Source: Tsukamurella sp. PLM1
Lineage (GTDB): Bacteria > Actinomycetota > Actinomycetes > Mycobacteriales > Mycobacteriaceae
Direction of reading: 5' to 3'
DNA length: 64,000 nt
NCBI RefSeq assembly: GCF_023168325.1
Contig: NZ_AP025688.1
Span: 496,001 to 560,000 of the forward strand
A program made the translations under genes and the position numbers. Below, in pieces: positions 1 through 9,869 of the stretch (position 1 is the first letter of the stretch; every line of letters starts with the position of its first letter). The notes under the pieces were generated by a model. The model had not been told where the DNA came from. It saw only the letters and a list, made by a program, of their open reading frames with translations, and did no database searches.

Positions 1-864
1 TCAGCGCGGCGGCGCCGCCGACGGCCACGCCCACGCCGATGGCGGTGGGAACGCCGATCTTGGCGGCCTTGCGCCCGGTGCGGTAGTCGCGGATCTCCCA
101 GCCGCGGACCCGGGCGACGTCGCGCAGGTCGGAATCCGGGTTGATCGCGACGGCGGTGCCCACCAGGGAGAGCATCGGCACGTCGTTGTGCGAATCGCTG
201 TAGGCGGTGCAGCGCTTGAGGTTCAGGCCCTCGCGGATCGCCAGCGACCGGACGGCGTGCGCCTTGCCGAGGCCGTGCAGGATGTCGCCGACCAGCTTGC
301 CGGTGAACACTCCGTCCTGCGACTCCGCGACGGTGCCGAGGGCCCCGGTGAGGCCCAGCCGGTCGGCGATGGTCTGCGCCAGCTCGACCGGCGTGGCGGT
401 CACGAGCCACACCTGCTGGCCGGCGTCGAGATGCATCTGCGCGAGCGCGCGGGTGCCGGGCCAGATCTTGTCGGCGATGATCTCGTCGTAGATCTCCTCG
501 CCGACGGCCTTGAGCTCCTCGGTGGATCGGCCGGCGATGAACGACAGTGCCTTCTCGCGCCCGGCGGCAACGTCCTCGCTGTTCTCCTTGCCGGTGAGCC
601 GGAACTTGGCCTGCGCCCACACCGCCGAGGCCAGATCGGAGTAGGAGAAGTAGTTGCGCGCCGCGAGACCGCGGGCGAAGTGCACGATCGACGCGCCTGG
701 ACCATCGTGTTGTCGACGTCGAAGAACGCGGCCGCGGTGAGATCAGGCGGCACCGCCTCGTCGCGCGGGCCCTCCTTCTCGAGGAGCAGCGAATGCGCGG
801 CGTCGGCGCTCGCCTCGCCGGCCGTGCTCTGCCGACGTTCTTCGGCGCTGGCCTGGTCCGACAA
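1..864 (-). CDS. serB1: HAD-family phosphatase, SerB1-like (partial, frameshifted)
   Basis: Haloacid-dehalogenase hydrolase resembling mycobacterial Rv0505c, a putative phosphoserine-phosphatase-like enzyme; the true substrate is not shown by sequence. Motif I is [10 protein letters not shown] near residue 40. After about position 696 the frame must shift by one base to continue with [17 protein letters not shown], then [13 protein letters not shown] (motif II) and [12 protein letters not shown] (motif III). The shift is one missing base in a short G run (CC on the plus strand where CCC is expected). No stop is reached before the left edge, so the C-terminus is cut off. The start is uncertain: a TTG at 864 behind GGGAGG is the best candidate. 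It diverges from the glutaredoxin-like gene. Family call is confident, substrate is not. Confidence 0.8.
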
Positions 865-930
865 GGGCACCTCCCACTCGCGTGTGATCTCCCACAACCT
901 TAGCGCTCGCGGCAGTGGGACACTCGCCAC

Positions 931-1173
931 ATGGCTGTCATCACATTGCTCACCCGCGAAGGATGCGGGATGTGCGCCCGCGCCCACGACGAACTCACCG
1001 CTCTCCGCGCGGACGTGGGTTTCGAGTACGAGCAGGTCGACGTCGACGCGCCCGGCAACGCCGAGCTCCGCGGAGAGTACGGCGACATGCTGCCGGTGGT
1101 CCTGCTGGACGGCGAGCAACACAGTTATTGGGAGGTCGATACGCCGCGCCTGCGCGCGGATATCCTGGGCTGA
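931..1173 (+). CDS. Glutaredoxin-like protein (DUF836 type)
   Basis: Small thioredoxin-fold protein of 80 residues, like Rv0508 of M. tuberculosis, which also precedes hemA. The N-terminus has the beta-strand/redox-loop pattern TLLTREGCGMCARAHDEL, with a CGMC (CxxC) pair at about residues 12-15. A cis-proline sits in MLPVVLLDGE. It probably acts as a cytosolic dithiol oxidoreductase, but its partner is unknown. It diverges from the serB1-like gene, with the two starts only about 66 bp apart, and sits 147 bp upstream of hemA. ATG at 931 is the only start that keeps the full fold. Confidence 0.8.
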   Translation: MAVITLLTREGCGMCARAHDELTALRADVGFEYEQVDVDAPGNAELRGEYGDMLPVVLLDGEQHSYWEVDTPRLRADILG

Positions 1174-1268
1174 GTAACCCGCGAGAGGTGATCTCCGTCC
1201 CTCTGCGGAGGTAGGTGAGGCTGCGCGCGTTTTCCCATTTCAGGGGATGCGGGGTACCGTGCCTTAGC

Positions 1269-1293
1269 GGGAAACTACGGACTGTAGTTCCCC
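1269..1293. promoter_or_regulatory. Imperfect inverted repeat upstream of hemA
   Basis: The 147-bp gap before hemA contains GGGAAACTACGG followed by ACTGTAGTTCCC, an imperfect inverted repeat about 30 bp before the hemA start. It does not match a Rex box (TTGTGAA type). It could be an operator or a leader hairpin. Nothing else recognisable was seen in this gap apart from the AAGGAG ribosome-binding site of hemA. Confidence 0.3.
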
Positions 1294-1320
1294 GGAAAGA
1301 TCTGCGAAGGAGCAGCGAGG

Positions 1321-2658
1321 GTGTCGGTACTGCTGTTCGGCGCGTCGCACCGCAGCGCGCCGGTGTCGGTCCTTGAGAAGATGGCGATCACCGAGACCGA
1401 TCGTCCGAAGGTGCTCGCTCAGCTCATGGAGTCGCCGCACATCGACGAGGTCATGGTGGTCACCACGTGCAACCGCGTCGAGATCTACGCCGTCGTCGAG
1501 GCCTTCCACCCCGCGCTCGAGGCCGTCTCGGAGGTGCTCTCACAGCGCTCCGGCCTCACCATCAACGAGCTCAGCAAGCACGCCTTCGTGCGGTACTCCG
1601 AGGCCGCGGTCCAGCATCTCTTCTCGGTCGCCTCCGGCCTCGACTCGATGGTCGTCGGCGAGCAGCAGATCCTCGGCCAGATCCGCGGCGCCTACGCCGC
1701 GTCCGATGAGCACCAGGTCGCCGGCCGCGTGGTCCACGACCTCGCGCAGCGTGCCCTGCACGTGGGCAAGCGGGTCCACAGCGACACCGGGATCGACAAG
1801 GCGGGCGCGTCCGTCGTCTCGGTCGCGCTGGATCGTGCGCAGACGGTCCTCGCCCCGCAGGGCGGCTCCGTGACCCGCGCCGTCGTCGTCGGCGCAGGCG
1901 CGATGGGCGGGCTCGCCGTCGCGCACCTGGCCCGCGCGGGTGCTACCGACATCACCGTCGCCAATCGCACCGAGGACAAGGCGGCCCGCCTCGCGCAGGC
2001 CGCTCTCGACGCGGGGGTCGACGGTGCGCGGTCCGTCGCCATGGACGGCCTGGTCGCCGCGCTCGCGGACGCGGACGTGCTGATCGCCTGCACCGGCGCG
2101 GTCGGCAGCGTGGTGAGCCTGGCCGACGTGCACTCCGCGCTGGCGCGGCGCACCGTCGACACCGATCTGGTGGTGTGCGATCTGGGCCTGCCCCGGGATG
2201 TGGACCCGGCGGTGGCCGGGCTCCCGGGCGTCACCGTGATCGACATCGACGCGCTCTCGCGCGAGCCGGGCACCCAGGCCGCCGAGGAGGACGCGGAGAA
2301 GGCGCGCGGGATCGTCTCCGACGAGCTCGCCCAGTACCTGTCCGCGCAGCGCTCCGCGGAGGTCACCCCCACCGTGACAGCGCTCCGGCGCCGGGCGGCG
2401 GAGGTCGTGGAATCCGAACTGCTGCGGCTGGATTCGCGTCTGCCGGGCCTCGAGGGGGCCGACCGGGACGAGGTCGCGCAGACGGTGCGCCGCGTCGTCG
2501 ACAAGCTCCTGCACGCCCCGACGGTGCGCGTCAAGCAACTGGCCGCCACGCCGGGCGGCGACTCGTACGCCGAGGCGCTGCGCGAGCTCTTCGAACTGAA
2601 GCCGGGCGCCACGGGCGCCGTCTCCGCGACCGAAGGATCCGAAGACCGAAGTGTCTGA
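1321..2658 (+). CDS. hemA: Glutamyl-tRNA reductase
   Basis: Catalyses NADPH-dependent reduction of glutamyl-tRNA(Glu) to glutamate-1-semialdehyde, the first committed step of C5-pathway tetrapyrrole synthesis. The 445-residue length is normal. The N-terminal catalytic domain has [13 protein letters not shown] and the active-site Cys at residue 50 in [12 protein letters not shown] Rossmann NADPH site [10 protein letters not shown] lies near residue 190, and a helical dimerisation domain follows. The GTG start is preceded by AAGGAG. It is the first gene of hemA-hemC-hemD-hemB, and its end overlaps the hemC start by 8 bp, so translation is probably coupled. Its product feeds HemL, encoded at 24.6 kb. 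Confidence 0.97.
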   Translation: MSVLLFGASHRSAPVSVLEKMAITETDRPKVLAQLMESPHIDEVMVVTTCNRVEIYAVVEAFHPALEAVSEVLSQRSGLTINELSKHAFVRYSEAAVQHLFSVASGLDSMVVGEQQILGQIRGAYAASDEHQVAGRVVHDLAQRALHVGKRVHSDTGIDKAGASVVSVALDRAQTVLAPQGGSVTRAVVVGAGAMGGLAVAHLARAGATDITVANRTEDKAARLAQAALDAGVDGARSVAMDGLVAALADADVLIACTGAVGSVVSLADVHSALARRTVDTDLVVCDLGLPRDVDPAVAGLPGVTVIDIDALSREPGTQAAEEDAEKARGIVSDELAQYLSAQRSAEVTPTVTALRRRAAEVVESELLRLDSRLPGLEGADRDEVAQTVRRVVDKLLHAPTVRVKQLAATPGGDSYAEALRELFELKPGATGAVSATEGSEDRSV

Positions 2659-3601
2659 AGTGACAGCTGAAGCAATCCCCGCCCCGATCCGCATCGGCAC
2701 CCGTGGCTCGCTGCTCGCGACCACGCAGGCCGGAACCGTCCGCGACGCGCTGATCGCCGCCGGGCACCCCGCCGAGCTGGTCATCGTGACCACGCCGGGC
2801 GATCTGAGCTCCGATCCGGTCGAGAAGATCGGCGTCGGCGTCTTCACCTCCGCGCTGCGCGACGCGCTCGCGAACGGCGAAGTGGACGTGGCCGTGCATT
2901 CCTTCAAGGACCTGCCCACGGCGCCCGACGAGCGGCTCGTGATGCCCGCAGTGCCGCCCCGCGAGGACGCGCGCGACGCCCTGGTCGCGCGCGACGGACT
3001 GGTGCTGGGCGAGCTGCCCGCGGGGTCCGTGGTGGGTACTTCCAGCCCGCGGCGAGCCACGCAGCTTACCGCACTGGGTCTGGGTTTGGAAATCCGCCCC
3101 CTACGAGGCAATCTTGATTCTCGGTTACGCAAAGTAGCGGACGGCGAACTCGACGCGATCGTGGTCGCACTCGCCGGACTCAAGCGGATCGGTCGCCACA
3201 ACGAGGTGACGGAGGCGCTCGACCCGGTACAGATGCTCCCGGCGCCCGCACAGGGCGCGCTCGCAGTGGAGTGTCGTCGCGACGATGCGGAACTGCATTC
3301 CGTGCTCTCCGGCCTGGACGATCCGGTCACACGCGCGGCGGTCACCGCCGAGCGTGCCCTCCTCGCCGAGCTGGAGGCCGGGTGTACCGCGCCTGTCGGT
3401 GCGATCGCGGACGTCGTCGAGTCCCTCGATGACGACGGTCGGATCTTCGAGGAGCTGTCCCTGCGCGGCATCGCGTTGGCGGCGGACGGCTCCGATTCGG
3501 TCCGTGCCTCCGCTGTCGGGCCGGTGGGCGAAGCCGGCGCGCTGGGCATCGCGCTGGCACGGGAGCTGCTCGACCTGGGCGCACGCGACCTGCTCGCGTA
3601 G
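2651..3601 (+). CDS. hemC: Porphobilinogen deaminase (hydroxymethylbilane synthase)
   Basis: Polymerises four porphobilinogen molecules into hydroxymethylbilane in the cytosol. The protein has 316 residues. The N-terminal motif is [16 protein letters not shown], followed by FKDLPT and [11 protein letters not shown], which bind the growing chain. The dipyrromethane cofactor would attach to Cys at about residue 245 in [14 protein letters not shown] at 2651 lies inside the end of hemA and gives the normal N-terminus. HemD follows after a 26-bp gap. Nothing unusual is seen. Confidence 0.97.
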   Translation: MSEVTAEAIPAPIRIGTRGSLLATTQAGTVRDALIAAGHPAELVIVTTPGDLSSDPVEKIGVGVFTSALRDALANGEVDVAVHSFKDLPTAPDERLVMPAVPPREDARDALVARDGLVLGELPAGSVVGTSSPRRATQLTALGLGLEIRPLRGNLDSRLRKVADGELDAIVVALAGLKRIGRHNEVTEALDPVQMLPAPAQGALAVECRRDDAELHSVLSGLDDPVTRAAVTAERALLAELEAGCTAPVGAIADVVESLDDDGRIFEELSLRGIALAADGSDSVRASAVGPVGEAGALGIALARELLDLGARDLLA

Positions 3602-3627
3602 CACCCGCAACTACTGGGAGCCGATAC

Positions 3628-5340
3628 ATGAGCCGCACTGCACAGTCCGCGAAGGCCGCCACGGCAGCCGACACCGACACGGTGTCCACCCGCGCCGCCG
3701 CGAAGACCACCAAGCCGGCCCGAGGCCGGGCGGTGGCGCCGGGACGTATCACCTTCGTGGGTTCCGGCCCGGGCGATCCGGGGCTGCTCACCTTGCGTGC
3801 ACAGCAGACTATCGCGGGCGCCCGCACCGTCTACACCGACCCCGACGTTCCGCAGACCGTGCTCGACATGGTGGGCGTGGAACTGCCGGTCGAGCCGGTG
3901 GAGGCCGATGAGGACACCGCCGACGCGTCCACCGCGAAGGGCCGCAAGGGCGAGCCCGCGTTCCGCAACCCCGCCACCGTCGCGCCCGCCCTGGGCGAGC
4001 CGGCCGAGGTGGCCAAGACCCTCCTCGCGCAGGCGCGCCACGGCCACGACGTGGTCCGTCTCGTCGCGGGCGACCCGCTGTCGTCCGATGCGGTGCTGGC
4101 CGAGGTGAACGCCGTGGCCCGCACCCAGATCGTTTTCGAGATCGTCCCGGGCCTCTCGCCCGCGACGGCCGTGCCCACCTACGCCGGCATGGCGCTGGGG
4201 TCGGCGCACACCGAGGCCGACGTGCGCGGCGAGGTCGACTGGGCGGCGCTGGCCGCGGCACCGTCGCCCCTGGTTCTGAGCGCGACGGCCGAGCACCTGG
4301 CCGACACCGCCTCCGCGCTGGTCGAGAACGGCCTCGCCCCGCAGACGCCGGTGGCCGTCACGACGCAGGGCTCGACCTGCAAGCAGAAGACCGTCGAGGC
4401 CACCCTCGCGACGATGGGCGAATCCGCCGCTGCGCTGCCGGGCCCGCTGGTGGTCACGGTCGGGAAGATCGTGGGCCAGCGGAACAAGCTGTCCTGGTGG
4501 GAGTCGCGCGCGCTGTACGGCTGGACCGTGCTGGTGCCCCGCACGAAGGACCAGGCCGCCGAGATGTCCAACCGGCTGCGCGCCCACGGGTCCATCCCGA
4601 TGGAGGTCCCGACCATCGCGGTCGAGCCGCCCCGCAGCCCCGCGCAGATGGAGCGCGCGGTGAAGGGTCTCGTCGACGGCCGCTATCAGTGGGTCGTGTT
4701 CACTTCCACGAACGCCGTGCGCGCCGTGTGGGAGAAGTTCATCGAGTTCGGCCTGGACGCCCGCGCCTTCTCGGGCGTGAAGATCGCCTGCGTCGGCGAG
4801 CAGACCGCCGCGAAGGTGCGCGCCTTCGGCATCGAGCCGGAACTGCTGCCCACGGGCGAGCAGTCCAGCCTGGGCATGCTCGAGGTGTTCCCGCCCTTCG
4901 ACGACGTCTTCGACCCGGTCAACCGGGTGCTGCTGCCGCGCGCCGACATCGCCACGGAGACGCTCGCCGAGGGGCTGCGCGACCGCGGCTGGGAGATCGA
5001 CGACGTGACCGCGTACCGCACCGTGCGGGCCGCTCCGCCGCCGGCGTCGACCCGCGAGATGATCAAGACCGGCGACTTCGACGCCGTCTGCTTCACCTCC
5101 AGCTCGACGGTGCGCAACCTGGTCGGCATCGCCGGCAAGCCGCACGCCCGCACCATCGTCGCCTGTATCGGCCCGAAGACGGCCGAGACCGCGATCGAGT
5201 TCGGCCTGCGCGTGGACGTGCAGCCCGACACCGCGTCGGTCGAGGACCTGGTGGAGGCGCTCGCGGCGCACGCGTCCCGGCTCCGCGCGGAGGGCGCCCT
5301 GCCCCCGCCGCGGAAGAAGCCCCGCCGCTCGCGGTCCTAG
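3628..5340 (+). CDS. hemD: Uroporphyrinogen-III synthase fused to a SUMT-like methyltransferase domain
   Basis: A 570-residue fusion like mycobacterial Rv0511. Residues 1-35 are an Ala/Thr-rich low-complexity leader. Residues 36-285 resemble uroporphyrinogen-III C-methyltransferase (ITFVGSGPGDPGLLTLRAQQ), and residues 290-560 are uroporphyrinogen-III synthase, which cyclises hydroxymethylbilane with D-ring inversion. The methyltransferase half looks degenerate: the usual GGDPFVFGRG loop is replaced by AGDPLSSDAVLAE, so methyl transfer is doubtful while the HemD half looks intact (VVFTSTNAVRAVWEKF, CFTSSSTVRNL). The C-terminus is Arg/Lys/Pro-rich. It lies between hemC and hemB, as expected for the pathway order. 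Confidence 0.92.
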   Translation: MSRTAQSAKAATAADTDTVSTRAAAKTTKPARGRAVAPGRITFVGSGPGDPGLLTLRAQQTIAGARTVYTDPDVPQTVLDMVGVELPVEPVEADEDTADASTAKGRKGEPAFRNPATVAPALGEPAEVAKTLLAQARHGHDVVRLVAGDPLSSDAVLAEVNAVARTQIVFEIVPGLSPATAVPTYAGMALGSAHTEADVRGEVDWAALAAAPSPLVLSATAEHLADTASALVENGLAPQTPVAVTTQGSTCKQKTVEATLATMGESAAALPGPLVVTVGKIVGQRNKLSWWESRALYGWTVLVPRTKDQAAEMSNRLRAHGSIPMEVPTIAVEPPRSPAQMERAVKGLVDGRYQWVVFTSTNAVRAVWEKFIEFGLDARAFSGVKIACVGEQTAAKVRAFGIEPELLPTGEQSSLGMLEVFPPFDDVFDPVNRVLLPRADIATETLAEGLRDRGWEIDDVTAYRTVRAAPPPASTREMIKTGDFDAVCFTSSSTVRNLVGIAGKPHARTIVACIGPKTAETAIEFGLRVDVQPDTASVEDLVEALAAHASRLRAEGALPPPRKKPRRSRS

Positions 5341-5361
5341 GGCTTACGTAGGCTGGGGCGC

Positions 5362-6354
5362 ATGACATTCCCTCAGGTGCGGCCGCGCCGGCTGCGCACC
5401 ACGCCCGCCGTCCGGCGGCTCGTCGCCGAGGTGTCGGTCGAACCCCGGCAGCTGGTGCTGCCGATGTTCGTCCGCGACGGGATCGACGCCCCGGCGCCGA
5501 TCTCCTCGATGCCGGGCGTGGTCCAGCACACCGTCGAATCGCTGCGCGCGGCGGCCGAGGAGGCCGTACGGGCGGGCGTGGGCGGCCTCATGCTGTTCGG
5601 GGTGCCCGACGATGCCGACAAGGACGCCGAGGGCAGCGCGGGATGGCGGCCGGACGGGGTGCTCAACCGGGCCCTGCGCGCGCTGCGCGACGACCTGGGC
5701 GACGACACGGTGATCATGGCCGACACCTGCCTGGACGAGTTCACCGACCACGGGCACTGCGGCGTGCTCGACGCGCAGGGGCGCGTCGACAACGACGCGA
5801 CGCTGGAGCGGTACGCGCTGATGGGTACCGCGCAGGCCGACGCCGGGGCGCACATGCTGGGCCCCTCGGGAATGATGGACGGCCAGATCGGCGTGCTGCG
5901 TTCCGCGCTGGATTCCGCTGGGCACCAGGATGTCTCGCTGTTCGCCTATTCGGTGAAGTACGCCTCGCCGTTCTACGGCCCGTTCCGCGAGGCCGTGGGT
6001 TCGTCGCTGCGGGGCGACCGCCGCACCTATCAGCAGGACTCGGCGAACCGCCGGGAAGCGTTGCGCGAGTTGGAGCTCGACCTGGCCGAGGGCGCCGACC
6101 TGGTAATGGTCAAGCCCGCCATGAGCTACCTGGACGTGCTGGCGGACGTCGCCGCCGCCTCGCCGGTTCCGGTTGCGGCGTACCAGATCTCGGGCGAGTA
6201 CGCGATGATCGCCGCCGCCGCGCAGAACGGCTGGATCGACCGCGACGCCGCGATCCGCGAGTCGCTGGTCTCCATCCGCCGCGCGGGCGCCGACATCGTG
6301 CTCACCTACTGGGCGGCCGAGGCCGCGGGGTGGCTGAACCGGGGGCAGTGGTGA
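5362..6354 (+). CDS. hemB: Delta-aminolevulinic acid dehydratase (porphobilinogen synthase)
   Basis: Condenses two 5-aminolevulinate molecules to porphobilinogen. The 330-residue length is typical. Schiff-base lysines are in [12 protein letters not shown] and [11 protein letters not shown]. The catalytic-metal motif reads [14 protein letters not shown]: two of the three cysteines used by zinc-type enzymes (DxCLCxYTxHGHCG) remain, but the middle one is Asp. This is a known variation among ALAD metal sites, and here it suggests altered zinc use or Mg dependence. It is the last pathway gene of the cluster, and its stop overlaps the next start (GTGA). Confidence 0.97.
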   Translation: MTFPQVRPRRLRTTPAVRRLVAEVSVEPRQLVLPMFVRDGIDAPAPISSMPGVVQHTVESLRAAAEEAVRAGVGGLMLFGVPDDADKDAEGSAGWRPDGVLNRALRALRDDLGDDTVIMADTCLDEFTDHGHCGVLDAQGRVDNDATLERYALMGTAQADAGAHMLGPSGMMDGQIGVLRSALDSAGHQDVSLFAYSVKYASPFYGPFREAVGSSLRGDRRTYQQDSANRREALRELELDLAEGADLVMVKPAMSYLDVLADVAAASPVPVAAYQISGEYAMIAAAAQNGWIDRDAAIRESLVSIRRAGADIVLTYWAAEAAGWLNRGQW

Positions 6355-6922
6355 CCGCGCCGCAGGGCCCCGTCTGGCCCGGTCCGGGGCCGCAGCCGCC
6401 CACCTGGCCTGCGCCGGTGCCGCCACCTAAGCCCACCCGGCCGCCGCGCCCGACGACGTGAAGCTGTCCGTGCAGCTGTGGGCGTTCGTCCTGGTGATGT
6501 CAGTGATCTCGCGGGTGGCGCAGGCGGTCTCGTCGCGCGGCTCGGAGGCGATGCGCGAGCAGTTCGAGGCCGATCGCCAGGGCGACGGGTTCATGGCGAA
6601 GACGATGCGCGAGGCGTATCCCGACTTCCAGTCGTTCGACAACGCGGTGTTCGGGATGGCGCTGTTCATGACGGGCGCGGGCGCGCTGGTCGCGGCTCTG
6701 CTGGTGTACCTGCTGTGGCGCGGGCAGTCCTGGACGCGCGTCGCGCTGCAGTTCGTCGCGGCGTTCGTGCTGGTCCAGGGTGTGCTGGCGTTCTTCTCGG
6801 GCGAGGCGCTGGTGGCCGTGCCCGCGATCCTGGCGGCGATCGCCGCCGTCGGCGCGATGATCGCGGCCAACAGTCGGGACGCGATGGGCTTCTTCAAGCC
6901 CGGCGCGGGGACCGGCCGGTGA
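6351..6922 (+). CDS. Proline-rich-tailed membrane protein, Rv0513-like (frameshifted)
   Basis: Read from GTG 6351 (overlapping the hemB stop), the frame gives a Pro-rich cytosolic leader of about 35 residues that hits a stop near 6459. Restoring one C in the CCC at 6449-6451 joins it to [19 protein letters not shown] and three further hydrophobic segments. The corrected product is about 190 residues, close to the 182-residue Rv0513 that occupies the same place after hemB in M. tuberculosis. Function is unknown. The uncorrected alternative would be a shorter protein from ATG 6458. The one-gene reading is preferred because it explains both halves. Confidence 0.65.
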
Positions 6923-7407
6923 CCGCGCCCGCGACCGCGCTGTACGCGGAGCGCGGCCTGTCCCGCATCTGGCTGCTGCTGGTGCCGGCGGCAACGATCG
7001 CGATGATCGTGACGCAGGCAGTGCTCGTCGGGCGCACCTCGGACTGGTGGGTGTGGGTGGTGCTGGGGCTGGGCTGCCAGCTCTTCGTGTGGATGCAGGT
7101 GACCGCCGGCCGCACGCACGTCTCCGTCGAACTCACCCCCGAGGAACTGCGCTGCGGCGACGAGCGGATCCCCGTCGCCGACATCGCCGAGATCCTGCCC
7201 GGTAAGGCGCCGGACCACCCGCGGCGCGCGAAGCCGGAGGACTTCCCGTCGTGGTCGTCGAGCCGCGTCATGGGACGCCTGCCGCAGGTGCCGCGGCGGC
7301 GTTACGGCATGGGGCTACGGCTCACCGACGGATCCACGGTGCAGGCCTGGGCCCGCAACGACTACGCGCTGCGCGCGGCGCTCGGACCGCTTCTCACGCC
7401 GGCCTGA
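6919..7407 (+). CDS. Conserved membrane protein with two N-terminal TM segments
   Basis: No named family is recognised. GTG at 6919 overlaps the preceding stop (GTGA), as in a translationally coupled operon. The 162-residue protein has two hydrophobic segments (roughly residues 15-35 and 44-62), then a soluble C-terminal part with a beta-rich, PH-like pattern (VSVELTPEELRCGDERIPVADIAEI and GLRLTDGSTVQAWAR). It resembles small actinobacterial membrane proteins with a bPH-type cytosolic domain; that assignment is inference. It ends the haem gene run and overlaps the end of the convergent TetR gene by 14 bp. Confidence 0.6.
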   Translation: MTAPATALYAERGLSRIWLLLVPAATIAMIVTQAVLVGRTSDWWVWVVLGLGCQLFVWMQVTAGRTHVSVELTPEELRCGDERIPVADIAEILPGKAPDHPRRAKPEDFPSWSSSRVMGRLPQVPRRRYGMGLRLTDGSTVQAWARNDYALRAALGPLLTPA

Positions 7408-7978
7408 CGAGCCCGGCGACGGTCCGCCTGATCTGATCGGCCGCCCGTTCGACGGTGCCGCTCGGCGCCAGCAGGTGGCTCACCGTCAGGCGCACGAACA
7501 CCTCGACGGTGCCGCCCGGAACGTCGTGGGGGAGGGCGCCGTCGAGCGCGGCGATCGCGCGGTCGATGACGGGCGACGGGTCGGTGGTGAGCAGGGGGAG
7601 CAGGTCGGCGTCGCCGCGGTCGCCCGCGAGGATGGACTTGAGCAGGGCGTTGCCGGCGCCGTGGTGGAGCGCGAAGGCCGCGGCCGCGGCGAGCCCGGCG
7701 AGCAGATCGTCCGGGTGCTCGTGCAAGCGCGCGATGACGCCCGCGAGGTACTCGTCGGTCTCGCGTTCGATGAGCGCGCGGGCCACCTCGTCGCGCGCGC
7801 CGACCGCCTTGTAGAGCGCGGTGCGGCTCACGCCGACGCGTTTGGCGATGAGCGACATGTTCACCGCGCCCCAGCCCTGCTCCGCCACCAGGTCCCGCGT
7901 GACGTCCAGCGCACGGTCGCGCAGGAGCTGCTTGACCTCGGTCTGGAAGTTCGGTCGGACACCGGCGGGGGCACTCAT
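7394..7978 (-). CDS. TetR-family transcriptional regulator
   Basis: A 194-residue one-component regulator. Helix-turn-helix residues are at about 30-55 (VNMSLIAKRVGVSRTALYKAVGARDEV), and the rest is an all-helical ligand-binding/dimerisation domain. It diverges from the cholesterol-oxidase-like gene, with 133 bp between the starts; by TetR convention it probably controls that gene and itself. An inverted repeat at 8001-8027 lies in the gap. ATG at 7978 was chosen because upstream in-frame codons run into the intergenic operator region. Confidence 0.88.
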   Translation of the reverse strand: MSAPAGVRPNFQTEVKQLLRDRALDVTRDLVAEQGWGAVNMSLIAKRVGVSRTALYKAVGARDEVARALIERETDEYLAGVIARLHEHPDDLLAGLAAAAAFALHHGAGNALLKSILAGDRGDADLLPLLTTDPSPVIDRAIAALDGALPHDVPGGTVEVFVRLTVSHLLAPSGTVERAADQIRRTVAGLVRPA

Positions 7979-8000
7979 GGTCTCAGCGTACATGTGATGA

Positions 8001-8027
8001 ATATCTGTTCGCATAGTTGACAGATTA
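8001..8027. promoter_or_regulatory. Putative TetR operator
   Basis: ATATCTGT and ACAGATTAT form an inverted repeat (cores ATCTGT at 8003-8008 and ACAGAT at 8020-8025, 11-bp spacer) in the A+T-rich gap between the divergent TetR and cholesterol-oxidase genes. Its position fits an operator for the adjacent TetR protein. It does not match the KstR consensus (TnnAACnnGTTnnA). Confidence 0.4.
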
Positions 8028-8111
8028 TGGTCATGTGTAATCCAATGAGACGGATCAGTGATGAGCGTCACCCGCGGCAGCCCCCGCGGGGAACCACCGA
8101 AGGAGCCCGCC

Positions 8112-9859
8112 ATGACCGCCTCAGCCCCCATTCCCGTCGGCGCCGACGGCACCGACTACGACGTCCTGGTGATCGGCTCCGGATTCGGCGGCTCGGTCAC
8201 GGCGCTGCGCCTGACGGAGAAGGGGTACCGCGTCGGAGTGCTCGAGGCCGGGCGCCGGTACGAGGATCAGGATTTCGCCAAGACCAGCTGGGACCTGCGC
8301 AAGTTCGTCTGGATGCCGGCGCTCGGCCTGTACGGCATCCAGCGGATCCACATGCTGCGCGACTGCCTGATCCTGGCGGGCGCGGGCGTCGGCGGCGGTT
8401 CGCTGAACTACGCCAACACCCTGTACAAGCCGCCGGCGTCGTTCTTCGCCGACGAGCAGTGGGCGGGCATCACCGACTGGTTCGACGAGCTCTCGCCGTA
8501 TTACGACCAGGGCCGTCGCATGCTGGGTGTGGTGCAGAACCCGCACATGACGCCGGCCGACGAGATCGTCAAGCAGGTCGCCGACGACATGGGCGCGGGC
8601 GACACCTTCATCCAGACCCCGGTCGGGGTGTACTTCGGCGAGCCGGGGAAGACGGTGGCCGATCCCTTCTTCGGCGGCGCCGGCCCCGACCGCACCGGCT
8701 GCATCGAGTGCGGCGAGTGCATGACCGGCTGCCGCCACGGCGCGAAGAACACGCTGGTGAAGAACTATCTCGGTCTCGCCGAGCGGGCTGGGGCGCAGGT
8801 CCACCCCTTGACGACGGTGACCGGGCTCGCGCAACGTGCCGACGGCGTCTGGGAGGTCTCGACGGTGCGCTCGGGCGCCAAGATCCGGCGTCGCAAGCGC
8901 ACGTTCACCGCGCAGCACGTGGTGTTCGCGGCCGGGACCTGGGGCACGCAACAACTGCTGCACAAGCTGCGCGACAACGGCTCGCTGCCGGAGCTCTCGG
9001 ACCGGGTCGGAGTCCTCACGCGCACCAACTCGGAATCGATCCTGTCCGCCGTGCGGATGACGGTCGACGAGGACCTGGACCTCACCCGCGGCGTCGCGAT
9101 CACCAGCTCGTTCCACCCGAGCAGCGATACGCACGTCGAGCCGGTGCGGTACGGCAAGGGGTCCAACGCGATGGGCATGCTGCAGACCCTGATGACCGAC
9201 GGCGGCGGCCGGGTGCCGCGCTGGCTCAAGTTCTTCGGCACGGTGCTGCGGCACCCGCTGGCCTTCCTTCGGGTGCTGGTGGTGCAGGGCTGGAGCGAGC
9301 GGACCATCATCGCGTTGGTCATGCAGAATCTCGACAACTCGATCACCACGTTCACCAAGCGCGGGCTGTTCGGCCGGAAGATGTCCTCGCGGCAGGGGCA
9401 CGGCGAGCCGAATCCCACCTGGATCCCGCTGGGGAACGAGGCCACCCGACGCATCGCCGACAAGATCGACGGCGCCCCCGCGGGCACCTGGGGCGAGGTG
9501 TTCAACATCCCGATGACCGCGCACTTCCTGGGCGGCTGCGCGATCGGCGCGGACCCGTCCACCGGGGTTATCGACCCGTACCACCGCGTCTACGGCTACC
9601 CGACGCTGAGCGTGGTCGACGGGTCCGCCGTCTCCGCCAACCTCGGCGTGAACCCGTCGCTGACCATCACCGCGCAGGCCGAGCGGGCCGCCGCCCTGTG
9701 GCCGAACAAGGGCCGGTCGATCAGCGCGCGCCCCAGGGCGAGCCCTATCGCCGCATCGCGCCGGTCGAGCCCGTGCGGCCCGTCGTCCCCGCGAGCGCAC
9801 CCGGCGCCCTGCGCCTGCCGATCGTCGAGATCCGCCGGGGCGAGCAGGTCATCGGCTGA
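8112..9859 (+). CDS. GMC-type flavoprotein oxidase, ChoD-like cholesterol oxidase (frameshifted)
   Basis: FAD-dependent GMC oxidoreductase resembling mycobacterial ChoD (Rv3409c), proposed to oxidise the 3-hydroxyl of sterols. The FAD-binding GSGFGGSVTALRL is near residue 20. A Cys-rich segment GCIECGECMTGCRHGAKNT follows, then the catalytic-region HFLGGCAIG and the C-terminal FAD loop VNPSLTITAQAE. The frame must shift near 9720 to finish with PYRRIAPVEPVRP and stop at 9859, giving about 582 residues, the usual ChoD size. ATG 8112 has GAAGGAG upstream. It is divergent from a TetR gene. Sterol activity is inferred from family only. Confidence 0.82.
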
Positions 9860-9869
9860 CCGGGTCCGG

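Noticed and set aside
1269-1293. Rex operator controlling hemA
   Set aside because: The repeat does not contain the TTGTGAA half-site used by Rex.
1540-5271. A 1243-residue open frame on the minus strand opposite hemA-hemD
   Set aside because: It has Arg/Gly/Pro-rich composition typical of antisense frames in GC-rich DNA, no family motif, and lies across four well-supported haem genes.
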